Origin: Globodera rostochiensis
Taxonomy: Eukaryota > Nematoda > Chromadorea > Rhabditida > Heteroderidae
Assembly (NCBI GenBank): GCA_018350325.1
Contig: JAEVLN010000001.1
Location: 3,275,501 to 3,339,500 of the forward strand
DNA length: 64,000 bases
Direction of reading: 5' to 3'
The translations under genes were made by a program, and so were the position numbers. A model generated the notes under the pieces. The model had not been told where the DNA came from. It did no database searches and saw only the letters and a program-made list of their open reading frames with translations. How positions within the stretch are numbered: position 1 is the first letter of the stretch; every line of letters begins with the position of its first letter. Below are positions 1 to 10,700 of this stretch, piece by piece.

Positions 1-96
1 CCGACGATGTTTGTCTGCAGAGCATTCACCAGTTTTTGATTCTCCTCCAATTCGATGGCACAATTCGCTTGGATGGGGCGGGCGCCTTTGAAAACA
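1..96 (-). CDS. Candidate coiled-coil exon at window edge (possible RabGAP C-terminal part)
   Basis: Read on the minus strand, this stretch is open and gives a helical, Glu/Asn/Leu-rich segment containing 'AIELEENQKLVNALQT', which has coiled-coil character. The exon runs off the window edge. RabGAP1-type proteins have a coiled coil after the TBC domain, and a TBC exon lies on the same strand at 1612-1728, so this may be the 3' part of the same host gene. That link is inference, because the TBC exons that should lie in between were not found. Exon boundaries are not defined. Confidence 0.3.
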
Positions 97-1067
97 AATT
101 GTTCTATTTAACTCCTAAACTTTTTTACGCAAAATGTTCAGTTTCGGCACCTAAGAGAACATATAGAAGTGGTTTTGTGTGAAAAAAAATTGGTACAAGT
201 AAACAAAAGTTTTTCCTAAAAAAAACTACAAAGTAATACTGAAGATGGGCCCCCCATTTTTGAAAAAATAAAATAATTTTTTTCTAAATCGCTAAATAGG
301 CGATCCTAGCGGTATTCAGAGATGTAAAATCCAAAATCTGCCCTCCATTTCCAATTTCGAACCCTGGACCCGAATTCGAACATTTTTTCATTCAAAAATC
401 AAATTTGGCTTCAAAATCATTCAAAAAGCACAAACTTGCATCGAAAAGGCAAATAGTAATGGCCGAATTATTCAATTATTTTGAGACTTAAAAGTGAATT
501 TTGAAAACTTTTTTTTTCGACGAAGTTTTTTTCATTCAATTTTATGATAATGCCCCGGCGGAGGTCCCATTTTTGCCCCACCTTTTCGTTTCGACTTCAT
601 TTTTCGAAATGTTTCCCGACGCTTCCTTCACTTGCTGCTGAACATTTCTGTTCCAATTGCTCACGCGGTCGCTAAAATTGTTTAGACCAAACTTTTTATG
701 CAAAAAATGTTAGCATTTGCTGACCCTTTTGCCCCAAAAACGAAGACAATTCATTGCGTTTATTTTGAGAGATATTTGCAAAAGTAAAAATCTGGAACTT
801 CTTACAAAAAAAATATTAAAAAACATTAAAACTGTGAGTTGATGCGTTCATTACGGTAAAAACCCAACTCGTTCCCCGCGAAATCGTACAGCCCCCAACT
901 CGTTCACTTTTTTAAGTGTCTTTTCGGCGGGATGACATTTCGTCGACTAAGCCAAATCCGACATTTCGTCGAACTGCTTAAAAATACCTCTTAAATTATT
1001 TGTCCCTGTTCCCCACCTTTTTGATCTCTTTCTTCGAACTGTTTCTTAATTCATCCATGCTTCTTAC

Positions 1068-1149
1068 CCATTCTGTCCGTTTCCTGCTGCTGTTCGTCAA
1101 ACTTTGTGTTCTGTTCTTCAACAAACTGCGCAAAAAATTGTTCATTCTG
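1068..1149 (-). CDS. Candidate coiled-coil exon of a host gene
   Basis: On the minus strand a TTTCAG acceptor near 1150 and a GTAAGA-type donor at 1067 bracket an open stretch of about 80 bases. It encodes a Gln/Glu-rich helix ('EQFFAQFVEEQNTKFDEQQQ'). It has the same orientation as the TBC exon at 1612-1728 and the edge exon at 1-96, so it could be part of one host gene. No family was recognised from the peptide alone. The rest of 97-1611 is AT-rich with no other coding call that I trust. Confidence 0.35.
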
Positions 1150-1611
1150 AAACAATGGACTTTAAACAAGGATTTTAATAAATAGTTATTACATCGATTT
1201 TTTCTTACCCGAATTTTTTTCGATCGGTTAAAAAAGGTTAATTTGCTTCCGCATAGCCCTCCCTCACCCAACATTTTTTTTATGGCTCGGCCCAAATTTT
1301 CCCCCGAAAATGCTCATTATAAGTAGCAAACTGTTAAAGCTCAGAAGTTTTTATTGTGCAAAAACTGTCCACGATTCGAAACCAAAGTTGGTGTGGCAAT
1401 AGTAATAAAAAAAATTTGCCCCCAAAAATAGTTATACAAAACTGTGCGGCGGACAAAATGTCCCCGGTCACACAAATTGGACAAAATGGCCGCACGGTTA
1501 ACAACAGCTGGCGACAAAATGTCCGACGGACAAAATTATTAAAAAAAAAAATCATTTAAACAAAAAAGTCGTCTTTATTATTTAATATTGATCCCCCCCC
1601 CCCTCACCCAC

Positions 1612-1728
1612 CGCTTTACTAATGCGATACAAAGATTTTTGGCCAAGTTCATTGGACTCCTTGTAATACTCGTGGGCCGGGAATGTGCGGTGAATGTCAT
1701 GGAGAATAACCGCGTCTTGTGGACATTC
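1612..1728 (-). CDS. TBC (Rab GTPase-activating) domain exon, RABGAP1-like
   Basis: This 39-codon, phase-0 exon lies on the minus strand between a TTTTTCAG acceptor (1729-1731) and a GTGGGT donor at 1611. The peptide contains 'DIHRTFPAHEYYKESNELGQ' followed by 'KSLYRISKA'. This is the start of the TBC domain that carries the conserved Arg finger motif (IxRTFP) of RabGAP1/RABGAP1L-type proteins, which accelerate GTP hydrolysis on Rab GTPases in vesicle traffic. The next expected block (YCQG motif) was not seen downstream on the strand, so this may be an isolated exon of a long-intron gene or a gene fragment. Confidence 0.65.
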
Positions 1729-1749
1729 CTGAAAAATAAGAAATTATTA

Positions 1750-2990
1750 AATTATTTTTACATAGATGCGCAAGGGGGTGGGGTCGGCTTGAGCGTTGCG
1801 AGGTTGTCACCTGAGCGCCCGCTCTCAAATGGCAATGGTCTTGACAAGAAAAATTCGTCAATTTAAGGATCTTATGTAACAAGAAATAAAAACTGCAAAA
1901 TAGTTTTTTTAAAATTTACCAATAGTGAGGGGTTAACACGACAAAAATATTTCCGACTAAAATTGTAGAAAAGAGAAGAAAGGGTTGACCTCAAAAATCG
2001 TTGAGCTGAGTTTTCGGATTATCAGGATTACGCTTATGTGAAATATAAATTAGTTTTTGGACCAATTTTCATGTCTTTTTTCAAGGCAAAAAAACTTCAA
2101 AGAAATTTTCACGGTGAAAAAAGTACCAATTTTTAAAATTTTGGTTGAAAATCTCTGTACAAATTTAGTCAAAAATCGACAATCCGCCTCCCCATAAAAG
2201 CAAAACAGAATTCGCAAAAATTGCTTTTTTGAAAATTTTTTAACAAAATGCAGTAAAACGGAAATGAATTATGATTACAATTTGTCTGAATTTTATAATT
2301 TCCAAATTTCCAAAGCCTGAAATTTATATCCGCGGGGGGGGGGGGGGTGCTGATCACGAATCTGGCATCAGATTTTGTCAAATCATTTCATCAAGTAGGT
2401 ACTTGATTTTCGGTAATAGTAAAGCTGGTTCCACCATTTTCAAAGAAACCACCTTTTTCAAAAAACAAACAATCAAACGAATTAGGTAGTTTGTCTTTTT
2501 TAGATATCAGATTCGAATTCTACGCATCAGAAACCCCCCCGGAAAAACGACCTTTTTCATTATTTTATTGTAAATTTAGAAAATCGATTTTTCGAAAAAT
2601 TTTAATTCGGGTCCGGAGTTCGAAATCGGGCAAAATGGAGATCAGATTCGGATTCTGCGTCCCAGAAAAGTCCTAAAAACTATTTTTTTCTAAACTTTAA
2701 ATGTAAAATGTTTATTTTTTGAAAAAAAAAAATTCGGATCCCCATTCTGCAGGACAGGATTGCGATCAAGCTGATCCGCACGCATGTCCTTTTTTTTGTA
2801 CAACAACACAACGCCCCCATCCTTTCGTTCACCTCCAACAGTCATGTAATAATAGCCTGAATTAATTGCTCAGTGTTTTTCTAGAGACCGGAAACATGGA
2901 CCAAACAAAATTTAGGCAAAAAAGTATTGGGTTTATTTTGGGTTTGGTTTTTTGGTCTGCCTTTACCCAAAATTTGTCTCGTCGAAATTA
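1750..2990. other. Non-coding AT-rich stretch with a dispersed repeat
   Basis: No gene is supported here. A G-run (about 2333-2347) and the following 300 bases are related to 47815-48260: both share the 'ATCAGATT.TGTCAAATCATT' block and 'GGTAATAGTAAAGCTGGT'. This marks a dispersed repeat family present twice in the window. Further pieces with the phrase 'CGAATTCGGGTCCGG' resemble 240-420 and 53640-53700. Confidence 0.5.
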
Positions 2991-2997
2991 CCAAGGT

Positions 2998-3480
2998 TCC
3001 GATCGAGAATCTCGATCAGTCCTTTCTCTAGTTCTTTTCTATCTATGACTTTTTGTTGCCAAACGGATTTTTGGAACGATCTGATCAGATCATCGATTGA
3101 GAATCTCGATCAGTCCTTTCTCTAGTTCTTTTCTATCTATGACTTTTTGTTGCCAAACGGATTTTTGGAACGATCTGATCAGATCATCGATTGAGAATCT
3201 CGATCAGTCCTTTCTCTAGTTCTTTTCTATCTATGAATTTTTGTTGCCAAACGGATTTTGGAACGATCTGATCAGATATCGATTGAGAATCTCGATCAGT
3301 CCTTTCTCTAGTTCTTTTCTATTTATGACTTTTTGTTGTCAAACGGATTTTGGAACGATCTGATCAGATATCGATTGAGAATCTCGATCAGTCCTTTCTC
3401 TAGTTCTTTTCTATCTATGGCTTTTTTGTTGCCAAACGGATTTTTGGAACGATCTGATCAGATCATCGATTTAGAATCTT
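2998..3480. repeat. Tandem repeat, ~94-bp unit, about five copies
   Basis: A unit of roughly 90-95 bp recurs with 'GAATCTCGATCAGTCCTTTC' near 3007, 3102, 3197, 3290 and 3382. Each unit also holds 'TGCCAAACGGATTTTTGGAA' and the palindromic-looking GATCTGATCAGATC. Copies differ by small indels. No coding potential is evident. Confidence 0.85.
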
Positions 3481-3696
3481 GGACCAAGACTAGGGGTGTC
3501 GGTTCCTACCCGAACCGTAGAATCGGGATTTTTTTTTGGTTTGGATAATCGAAAAGTTTTAATTCGTGTAACTAAAAAATTCCCAAAAATTGACACCCAA
3601 ATCAAGGCCACCATACGGCTTCGATGATGATTTATTTTATCTATGATTTTTAATGAATAAAAAAATTTAATTATAAACAAATATAAATTCGCACCT

Positions 3697-3900
3697 CATG
3701 GGCCAAGAAACACAACTGGGTCACGGAAACCCATTTCAAGTGGAGGATCCTCAGTTGGGAATCTTTCAATGATCGTTTTATGTGTTGTCCAGTCCGGACG
3801 AATTAAATCCTAAGAAAAAATAAAATCAAATTAAATTAATAAATATTCGGACTTTTGTCGTCACATATTGTTGAACTTCTCGCCATGGATATTCAGTCAC
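3697..3900 (-). CDS. Two candidate terminal exons of an unidentified host gene
   Basis: On the minus strand an open stretch after a TTTTCAG acceptor (near 3925) encodes 'DFPVGTVTEYPWREVQQYV'. After a second acceptor (CTTAG near 3815) a stretch encodes 'DLIRPDWTTHKTIIERFP' and ends 'MGFRDPVVFLGP' with a stop near 3697. The codon pattern and phases suggest real exons, but the donor between them is poor (GTCCGA) and I do not recognise the family. It could be a decayed gene. Confidence 0.35.
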
Positions 3901-4049
3901 TGTGCCCACGGGGAAATCAGCTGAAAATTTCTAAAATTTCAAAGATTAATAAAATATTAATAATAAATACATTTCAACATTTGAAAATTGTTAAGATTGG
4001 TTTTAAAACATCCAATTTAAGCAAAATTTTAACCCATCCCAAACAATGC

Positions 4050-4345
4050 ATTTAAGTAGAGTAGGCCGGGACCGGGATTTTTGGGAAAATCGGGACCGGG
4101 ACCGTGAAAGCCGGGATCGGGACCAATATTTTGAACCGGGAGCGGGATTAACCGGGATTGACAATGGGGGAAATTTTTTTCGAGTAGTACCAAATTGTGC
4201 AGGAAATTCGAGAATGCCAGATTCAGTGAAAATATATTCAAACTAGAGTAGGTCGGGATCGGGATTTTTGGTAAAAACCGGGACCGGGATTCCAAAAACC
4301 AGGATAATCCCGACCGGTTCCGGTCAGGGTCCCGGTCTAAGCTAT
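4050..4345. repeat. CCGGGA-rich dispersed repeat
   Basis: Repeated CCGGGACCGGGA-type words on both strands fill this interval, starting at TAGAGTAGGCCGGGACC and repeating at 4246 with TAGAGTAGGTCGGGATC. A related start (TAGAGTTGAGCGGAACCGGG) occurs at 28980-29090. The pattern suggests a small palindromic mobile family; ends and target duplication could not be fixed. Confidence 0.5.
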
Positions 4346-4349
4346 AATT

Positions 4350-5466
4350 AAGCATTAACTAATTGGCTTTATCATTAAAATATAAATGCTGAGGGGGACA
4401 CTCACTTATTCGTTGGGTCCAAAACAGGCCAAGTTCGCCGTTGGGCAAACTGATTGAAGAGCCAGTGAAATGGCCATTCGCCGCGTCCAAATGCACCAAA
4501 TTCGGGGGTCCAAAAGTGCCAAAATATGGACTAAAAAATGTTTGTGCTCCAATTTGGGCCAAAACCAAAAAACTTTTGGACCGATTTTTTGTAAAAAACC
4601 CCAAACTTTCTGATTTAAACTTATCAAAATTTCAGGGAATCTGGAGAGACAGCTCAAAAGTTTTGCAACAAACATAACGAACCGGCTTGATGGAGTGATT
4701 ATTGTTGTTTCATTTTTGCTATAGCGTTTCCATGTGTTCTCGGTTTTGAATTGTTGTGCTCAGTATTGTTGCAAAAATGTTATCAGAGATGCCATAATTT
4801 TTTCAATTTCTCACCACACGATATGAAAAATCCGTTCATTCAAAAAGCAAACAAAAAATGCCAAAAATCGATCTAATATAGTGATTGCCCATTTCTTTTA
4901 TATAGCACTTTTACCCATTTTATCATCCTCTTCTGTGCCGTGCCATCGCCTCAATTCTTTCTTCTCTTTTCCCCACTTTTTATATTTTTGCCAACAATTT
5001 TTTTTTTCGATAAAAAGGGTCGATCGAATTGTTTATGAATTTTTTTAAATGGGGGGGGGGGAGCGGGATTAAAAGAAAGCCCATGATTTATTTTGTTGTA
5101 TTAAGCTTTAAACAATCTTTATTTGCATAAATTGATATTATTCGGGTTTCTGGTATTCTGTTTTGTGCTTCGTATCTGTAAAGCATTAAGTCCAAGGACA
5201 AATATGTTGGATTTTCAAGGACACAACGGAACAATTTTATAAAATCCAACTACAGTCAAAATTTGATTTTCTCCAACTTAAACACACACGCCTCTTAGAA
5301 AAACAAAACATAGATCAAAAAATTATAAATAAATGAAAGAAAGTCATTACGAGATTTGCAACCGTAATTTTGGCACCGCCGAGGAAAAAATGGAAGTTTA
5401 GTGTGGGACGCCGCGGGGCGTAGAACTCGTCGGTATAAATTTTTGACAAAATTCAATAAATTGAAT
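4350..5466. other. Stretch without a supported gene
   Basis: An open frame at 4441-4677 has no recognisable domain and no splice support, so it is not called. A poly-G tract sits near 5051-5060. The last six bases before the Polinton (5467-5472) are its target-site duplication. Confidence 0.4.
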
Positions 5467-5472
5467 AATATA
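5467..5472. repeat. Target-site duplication AATATA, left copy
   Basis: Six bases AATATA immediately precede the AG that starts the left terminal inverted repeat and match the six bases after the CT end of the right repeat at 21197-21202. Six-base duplications are the known integration signature of Polinton/Maverick elements made by their retroviral-type integrase. Confidence 0.9.
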
Positions 5473-6512
5473 AGCAGCATAAAGCCCCAAAACCGCGCGG
5501 GTACGGCGCGGCCAAAAAGGGCGCGGGTACCCATACCTATTGGAGGGGTCAGATCCTTTGATCTTGCCGCCCCAAGCCAAAACCTATTGGAGGGGTCGGG
5601 GTCTTTGATCATGCAGCCCAAGCCAAAACCTATTGGAGGGGTCGGGGTCTTTGATCATGCCGCCCTAACCCAAACCTATGGGCGGGCTCAGAGGCGTTGA
5701 ACTTACCGCCACCAGACCAAAAGCTGGCAGCGTCCGGCCAAAACCGTCCGGGTACCGCCGCCCTTTGATCGTGCCGCCTTCTACCTGATCCCAAAAGCGA
5801 GACATTTCAGTCCCAACCAAAACATCGCCGGGTTAGAGGATTAACACGCAACCCAAAGGAGCCAGAGGGTTGTGTGAGATGCCATAGTATGACTCTGTTA
5901 TGACAAAATTATACTATTGTATGACATATTATTACAAAGTATGACAAACAGTATGACTATGCATGACAAATAGATGACAAAGGACGACTAAGGCATGATA
6001 AAAGGTGAACATTTATGACAAACTGTATGACAAAAGATGACAATAATATGACAATAACGACTATGATGAGGATGACAGCGATTGTTAATGATGATTAGGC
6101 AATTCCCTTTTGTTACCCGTACTATCAATAAGAGGTCTACAAAACCTATCTAGTCTGTGAATTTTGATCTGTTTGTTACAAACGATATAACATTTGAAAG
6201 AGGAGATTTTTCTGTACAAAATTACTTCACAAATACTTTTTTAAGGACCAGTGAACGATACTATGTGCTCTCAATGTAAAAAGGGTATTGGCACTGAAAA
6301 ACGCGAAGTTCAAAGTAATCCATTAATTTAACCGAGATCCAAGCCTATTGGATGTTTTTACAAAAAATGCCCGTATCACACACAACTACAAACTAAAAGC
6401 TTAATTAAATTAGTCCCCAAAACCCATTGGACACATTGCCAAATCAATTTTCCCTCCCCCGCCACTCAAGGTCATTCGGCACCTGTCAATCAAACTTTCG
6501 CCGCGCACCAAA
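5473..6512 (+). repeat. Polinton left terminal inverted repeat
   Basis: This is the reverse complement of 20088-21196 with scattered differences, and is about 1.04 kb long. The outer ~230 bp are GC-rich and contain about three 44-bp tandem units built on 'CCAAAACCTATTGGAGGGGTC'. The inner part contains an array of TGACAAA/ATGACA words (about 5880-6070). A 45-bp stretch of the right repeat is missing here near 5870. Confidence 0.92.
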
Positions 6513-6581
6513 AATTTTCCCCCTCACCTGTCAATCAAACTTTCGCCGCGCACCAAAAATTTTCCCCTCACCTGTCAATCA
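6483..6581. promoter_or_regulatory. Triplicated CTGTCAATCA (PBC/MEIS-type) motif
   Basis: Perfect CTGTCAATCA occurs at 6483-6492, 6528-6537 and 6572-6581, each inside a ~44-bp repeat that continues CAAACTT(T/C)CGCCGC. The complement, TGATTGACAG, equals the composite site known for PBX with MEIS/PREP homeodomain proteins (CEH-20/UNC-62 in C. elegans). It lies downstream of the TBP gene's 3' end at the inner TIR boundary. Regulatory use is inferred. Confidence 0.45.
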
Positions 6582-6621
6582 AACTTCCGCCGCTCAAAAG
6601 TTGCAACATGGCAAATCGATT

Positions 6622-7161
6622 TCACTGTTGTGACATTTTTAAATAAGGCATAATGTGATAATACATTTCATTAATTTCTTCAATATTTTTTCCACCCGTT
6701 ATTACCACTTTGCCCGTCCAAAAAATTAAGGCAGTCAAACTTTTTCCTCTTTTGTAGTTTAGACCACAAAAAATTTCAGGCTCATAAAAACTATTTTTGG
6801 GACGAATTTTTCGAAATTCATTTAGATCAATTTGCCGTCCAAAATTAAAAGAGGTAACAACATTTTCAATTAAATGCCCGGTGTAAAAAACACTGGGACA
6901 TCCCGAGAATTTAACAATTTCAACAAATTTTCTTATCGCTTTTTCGCAATCTTCCAAATTTTTGGTACCCAAACAAATTATTTTTCCAGACTCCCATAAT
7001 AAAGCAGTGGATTTTATAGGATTTTCGGATTTTAAAATTGCCGCCTTAAATTTTCGGGGATTATACTTATATTTGCAATCATTAATCGATAATGAAGAGA
7101 GATCAATTTCAGCTCCCAAATTGGCGACAGCAACGATATTGACAATGATAGGTTTTTGCAT
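6622..7161 (-). CDS. TATA-binding protein (TBP) core, Polinton-encoded
   Basis: The 179-residue product matches the two-repeat TBP core end to end with no extra N-terminal domain. Repeat 1 spans about residues 4-88 and repeat 2 about 93-177. Signature blocks are 'YKYNPRKFKAAI' (31-42), 'STALLWESGKI' (51-61), 'SFYEPEIFCGLNY' (124-136) and 'LTALIFWTGKVVITG' (142-156). Of the four DNA-intercalating phenylalanines, three are kept (F38, F131, F147) and one is Trp (W56). The paired minor-groove asparagines (N8, N100) and the YEPE glutamates that contact TFIIB are kept. TBP nucleates RNA polymerase pre-initiation complexes at TATA boxes. A longer open frame starts at 7215, but a TATATAAAG box (7199-7191) lies inside it. 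Met at 7161, 38 bp beyond the box, is therefore the likely start and yields exactly the TBP core. It is strongly divergent, so it is probably not a recent host copy. Confidence 0.93.
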   Translation of the reverse strand: MQKPIIVNIVAVANLGAEIDLSSLSINDCKYKYNPRKFKAAILKSENPIKSTALLWESGKIICLGTKNLEDCEKAIRKFVEIVKFSGCPSVFYTGHLIENVVTSFNFGRQIDLNEFRKIRPKNSFYEPEIFCGLNYKRGKSLTALIFWTGKVVITGGKNIEEINEMYYHIMPYLKMSQQ

Positions 7162-7190
7162 TTTGAACCAAATAATCAATCGATTTTTTC

Positions 7191-7199
7191 CTTTATATA
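7191..7199 (-). promoter_or_regulatory. TATA box (TATATAAAG) of the TBP gene
   Basis: TATATAAAG on the minus strand begins 38 bp before the ATG at 7161, giving a very short predicted leader. Its position inside the longest open frame is the reason for choosing the downstream start. Confidence 0.7.
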
Positions 7200-7215
7200 G
7201 GCAAAAAATTTTCAA

Positions 7216-7675
7216 GGACGCATTATGATTTGGACATAAAAATAGGTCAAGGTCACACTATGATCACATGACAGACTGATGACTCACAAATTATTTTACG
7301 AGATTTGTGACTCACAAAAGTATTACGAAATCTGCAATGATTGATGACTTGCAAAGAATTATTTCAAAATAATTCATGACTCACAAATTATTTCGCAAAT
7401 TTGTCACCTGTCAATCCAAATGATTGATGACCTTCAACATTTGCAAAAATGGTACGAAATATTTTCAAATCTGCCCCCTGTCAATCAAAATGATTGATGA
7501 CTTGCAAAGAATTATTTCAAAATCGATCACATGACTCGCAAATTTATTTTAAAATCTGTCACCTGTCAATCAAAATGATTGATGACCTTCACGACAAACA
7601 GTTATTTCGTAATCTGAGCCAGACAGATTGGTCACGTGACAGGTATTTCGCAATGGTTACGCCCCCTTTTCCCCC
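7216..7675. promoter_or_regulatory. Repeat-rich divergent control region between TBP and polymerase genes
   Basis: This 460-bp non-coding region separates the leftward TBP gene from the rightward polymerase. It contains diverged direct repeats built from 'TGACTCACAAATTATTT' and 'ATGATTGATGAC'. CTGTCAATCA occurs at 7478-7487 and 7563-7572, and a one-mismatch copy at 7408-7417; each is followed at once by AAATGATTGATGAC. A perfect 10-bp palindrome GTCACGTGAC sits at 7631-7640. The arrangement resembles an enhancer with clustered binding sites or a replication-linked control region; which one cannot be told from sequence. Confidence 0.55.
7631..7640. promoter_or_regulatory. GTCACGTGAC palindrome (CLEAR/E-box type)
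   Basis: A perfect GTCACGTGAC lies 36 bp upstream of the polymerase TATA box. This is the canonical CLEAR motif bound by TFEB-family bHLH factors (HLH-30 in C. elegans). Function here is inferred from match and position only. Confidence 0.45.
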
Positions 7676-7683
7676 TATATAAG
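7676..7683 (+). promoter_or_regulatory. TATA box (TATATAAG) of the polymerase gene
   Basis: TATATAAG follows a C-run and is followed about 27 bp later by a pyrimidine-rich initiator-like TTCACTCTT (7704-7712). The first in-frame ATG is at 7779, giving a leader of about 70 bases. Confidence 0.75.
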
Positions 7684-7778
7684 GCGCGGATCCTGCCTCC
7701 GCATTCACTCTTAACTGAGCAAAAATTTTAAAATTATCATTTGCGCATTTTTATTTAAACTTTTTATTATTTACTAAA

Positions 7779-10700
7779 ATGACTTCAAAACGTGTGAACC
7801 AATCCGGCGGACCGGCGGCCAAAAAGTGGGACTTCCGAACAATTGGGTAAGAATTTTAAATAAAAATTCTATAATAATATTATTTATTTAGAAACAATTT
7901 CTCGGAAGAAATGTACAAGTTAAATGATCATCGCACGGAGATTTGCAAAAAGTTTGGATTTATGAAAAACATTACCGAATTTACCATCAACCCGGATACG
8001 CCGCACCCGGATGAGCGAATGAGAGATGCAATTGAAGACATGATTAAAAAGGCCTTCAAGCGGACGGAGGAGACAATGGGGCGAAAAGTGAAAATGTTTG
8101 GAGTGTCACTGACGGGATCTGGACTTGGATACCCGGTATATTTGCCGTACCGGCCTTATCCTCAAAACAACGCGGACGTCGTGATGGAGGAAATTAACAA
8201 GTTGGGGCAAAGCGGAGGAGAAAGTGGAGATGACATGCGGACGATTTTACTTTCTCGTCCAGTGCAGATGAATGTTACGTGTGTTGCGCTGCCAGCTGGA
8301 GAGGGCCCAAGAAATGTTCACAAATTCGATTTTGGATTCAAGGAGCATCAGCGGATACGGTGAGTTTGAAAAAAACCAAAAAAAGAAAAAAATACAAATA
8401 AATAAATTTTGGTTCTAGAACCCAAGAGCGGGTTCTAGAACCACTAAAGGAATTATTGAACAAATTATTATTTTAGGGTCAACAACAACGACAAATTTTG
8501 TTTATTTTATGCGTTGGCGGCGGCGAAGAATTACCTGGAATTACATCGGCCCAGTTTCCACCGGTTTATGGACAACAATAGTCGTCAAAGAGAGGCAGCA
8601 TTTGAAATTTTGCACGAATCGGGAGTTAGCGATATGGAAAATAGTTATGGAGTTGAGCATTTGTCGTTAGTTCAGAAATATTGGGTAATACTAATAAAAT
8701 AATCTTTCAGGAATTTATTTATTTTTATTCAGGACCAAACTTTTCCGGGGAAATATCGAATTGTGGCTTTTGAAAAATGCGTTGACCCAAGGAAATCAAT
8801 TCGTGTGCTTTGGAAGGGCCCGATGGGGCGTGAAGCTGTTGTGCCGATATTTTTGGAGAATAATCACTGGGACGGTCTGAAGAATTTTGTGTGCTTTTTC
8901 AACAAAGGGAGAAATTTCTGTATTGACTGTGAATGTTCTTACGACAAAGACGTCCGACATACGTATGAGTGCAAGGCAAGGTGTTACTATTGCAACCGAG
9001 TCGGAGGAATGCCCTGCAGCAAGGAAAGAGGAGTGAAAATTGAATGCCCCAAATGTCGTCGATTCTTTTACAACCAACAATGCTATAATTACCACCAAGG
9101 CCATCAAACTTGCAACATTTGGAAGCGGTGCGTGGAATGCAACAAGACTTATCAATTCAATCCGAAGAGTAAACATGAATGTGGGGAGACTTTTTGCCGA
9201 TCATGTGGAATTTGCCATGACCCGAAGCCAGGCTGTTACATCAAACCGATCTTAGTCAAAGAAGAGAAGGATATCTACAGAATCGTTGTTTGGGTAAGTC
9301 AATATTAATCCCGATGTCAGGAAAATATGTAAATTTTTAGGATTCGGAGACGTCACAGGACAAAATTTATAAGGGAGAGCAAAAGGAACATGTGATTAAT
9401 TACATCTCGGCGAGAATGACGTGTACCGAATGCTGCGATGATGGAAACAGGAAAAGACTGTCGGATTTGTGGGGCTGAAAGAGAAAAAGACTGGAGCGAG
9501 GCGGAGGGACAGGAGCCGACCAAGGAGTTTTTGGAGTGGATTTTAACGGCATTCGATAAGAAGTACAAGACCTATCTATTCGCACATAACGCCGGGAGAT
9601 TCGATGGACATTTTGTGTTTAACTACCTCTGCCGAGCCGGGAAGAGCCCGATGCCGCTGATTAATGGGCTGAAGATTTACGAATTTACGGTACAAAACTC
9701 GAAGAAACACTCAATGCTGATATGGAGGGACTCATGCTTGCTGATGCCGGTGAAACTTGAAGCGATGAAGGCGACATTTAATCTGGACTGTGAGGAAAAA
9801 CCGTTCTTCCCGTACTACTACAACAAGAAGGAGAATTACAACACACATCTGCCCCGCTTACCACCCATGGAAGACTATTCGCCAGGATCAATGAAGAAGG
9901 AAAAGTTCGACAAATTTGAGAAATGGTACAACGAGAATAAGGAGACGCCGTTTTATTTGCCCGAGGAGCTGAAGAATTATTGCCGAAACGACACGGAGAT
10001 TTTGCTGAAGTCGATAGTTGAATTCCGGAGGATCTTGGTCAAGGACATTACGGGCGGGTTTGACCCGCTGCCGAGGAGTTGTACGAATGCGGGTGTGGCA
10101 ATGAGTATTTTCAAGGCCATGTTTTTACAAGAAGAGGAGTTATCGATTGTGCCGGAGCGGGGGTATGAGCGCTGTGACCGGGCCAGCGTTATCGCCATCA
10201 AATATTTGGAGTGGAGGAGTAAAAGAGACAATGTGGACATTAAGCATGCGGGCAATGGGCGCGAGGAACAAGTCGGGAAATATAAATTGGACGGATATAT
10301 TGAGAATGTGAGCGGCAGAGGAAAATGTATTGAAGTTATGGGCTGTTTCATCCACGGATGTTTGAAATGTTATGACCCGACGGCGCAATTGATTGGAGGA
10401 CGAGCAGCGCAAGATTTATATGATGAAACACAGGAACGGCTGGCTGAGCTGCAGGAAACGCTGGATGTTGAGGAAGTCTGGACTTGTGAAATTGAGCAAG
10501 AGTTGAAAAGGGACGCCGAGATGAAAGAATTTTTCGAGGACAGAGGGAACGAGAAGGGGCCAATTGATCCGAGGACGGCATACGCGGGAGGGAGGACGGG
10601 ACCTATGAAGCTAATTGCAAAGGCCGATGAGAAGAAGAAGATTTCCGTCTACGATATTGTGAGCTTGTACCCGGCAGTAAATTACGAAACAGCATACCCG

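Noticed and set aside
5295..5700. Open frames in the left TIR, mirrored at 21014-21325
   Set aside because: They arise from GC-rich 44-bp tandem units in the TIR and appear in both orientations; no protein family.
7162..7215. Longer TBP start at 7215 (18 extra residues)
   Set aside because: A TATATAAAG box lies inside this extension and the TBP core begins right at the internal Met, so the extension is probably untranscribed promoter DNA.
9421..9450. Mini-intron to explain the polymerase frame change
   Set aside because: It is only 30 bases, a multiple of three, so removing it would not restore the frame, and it would delete part of the conserved Cys region.
9977..10351. Minus-strand open frames across the polymerase
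   Set aside because: Antisense shadows of a GC-richer coding exon; no start context or family.
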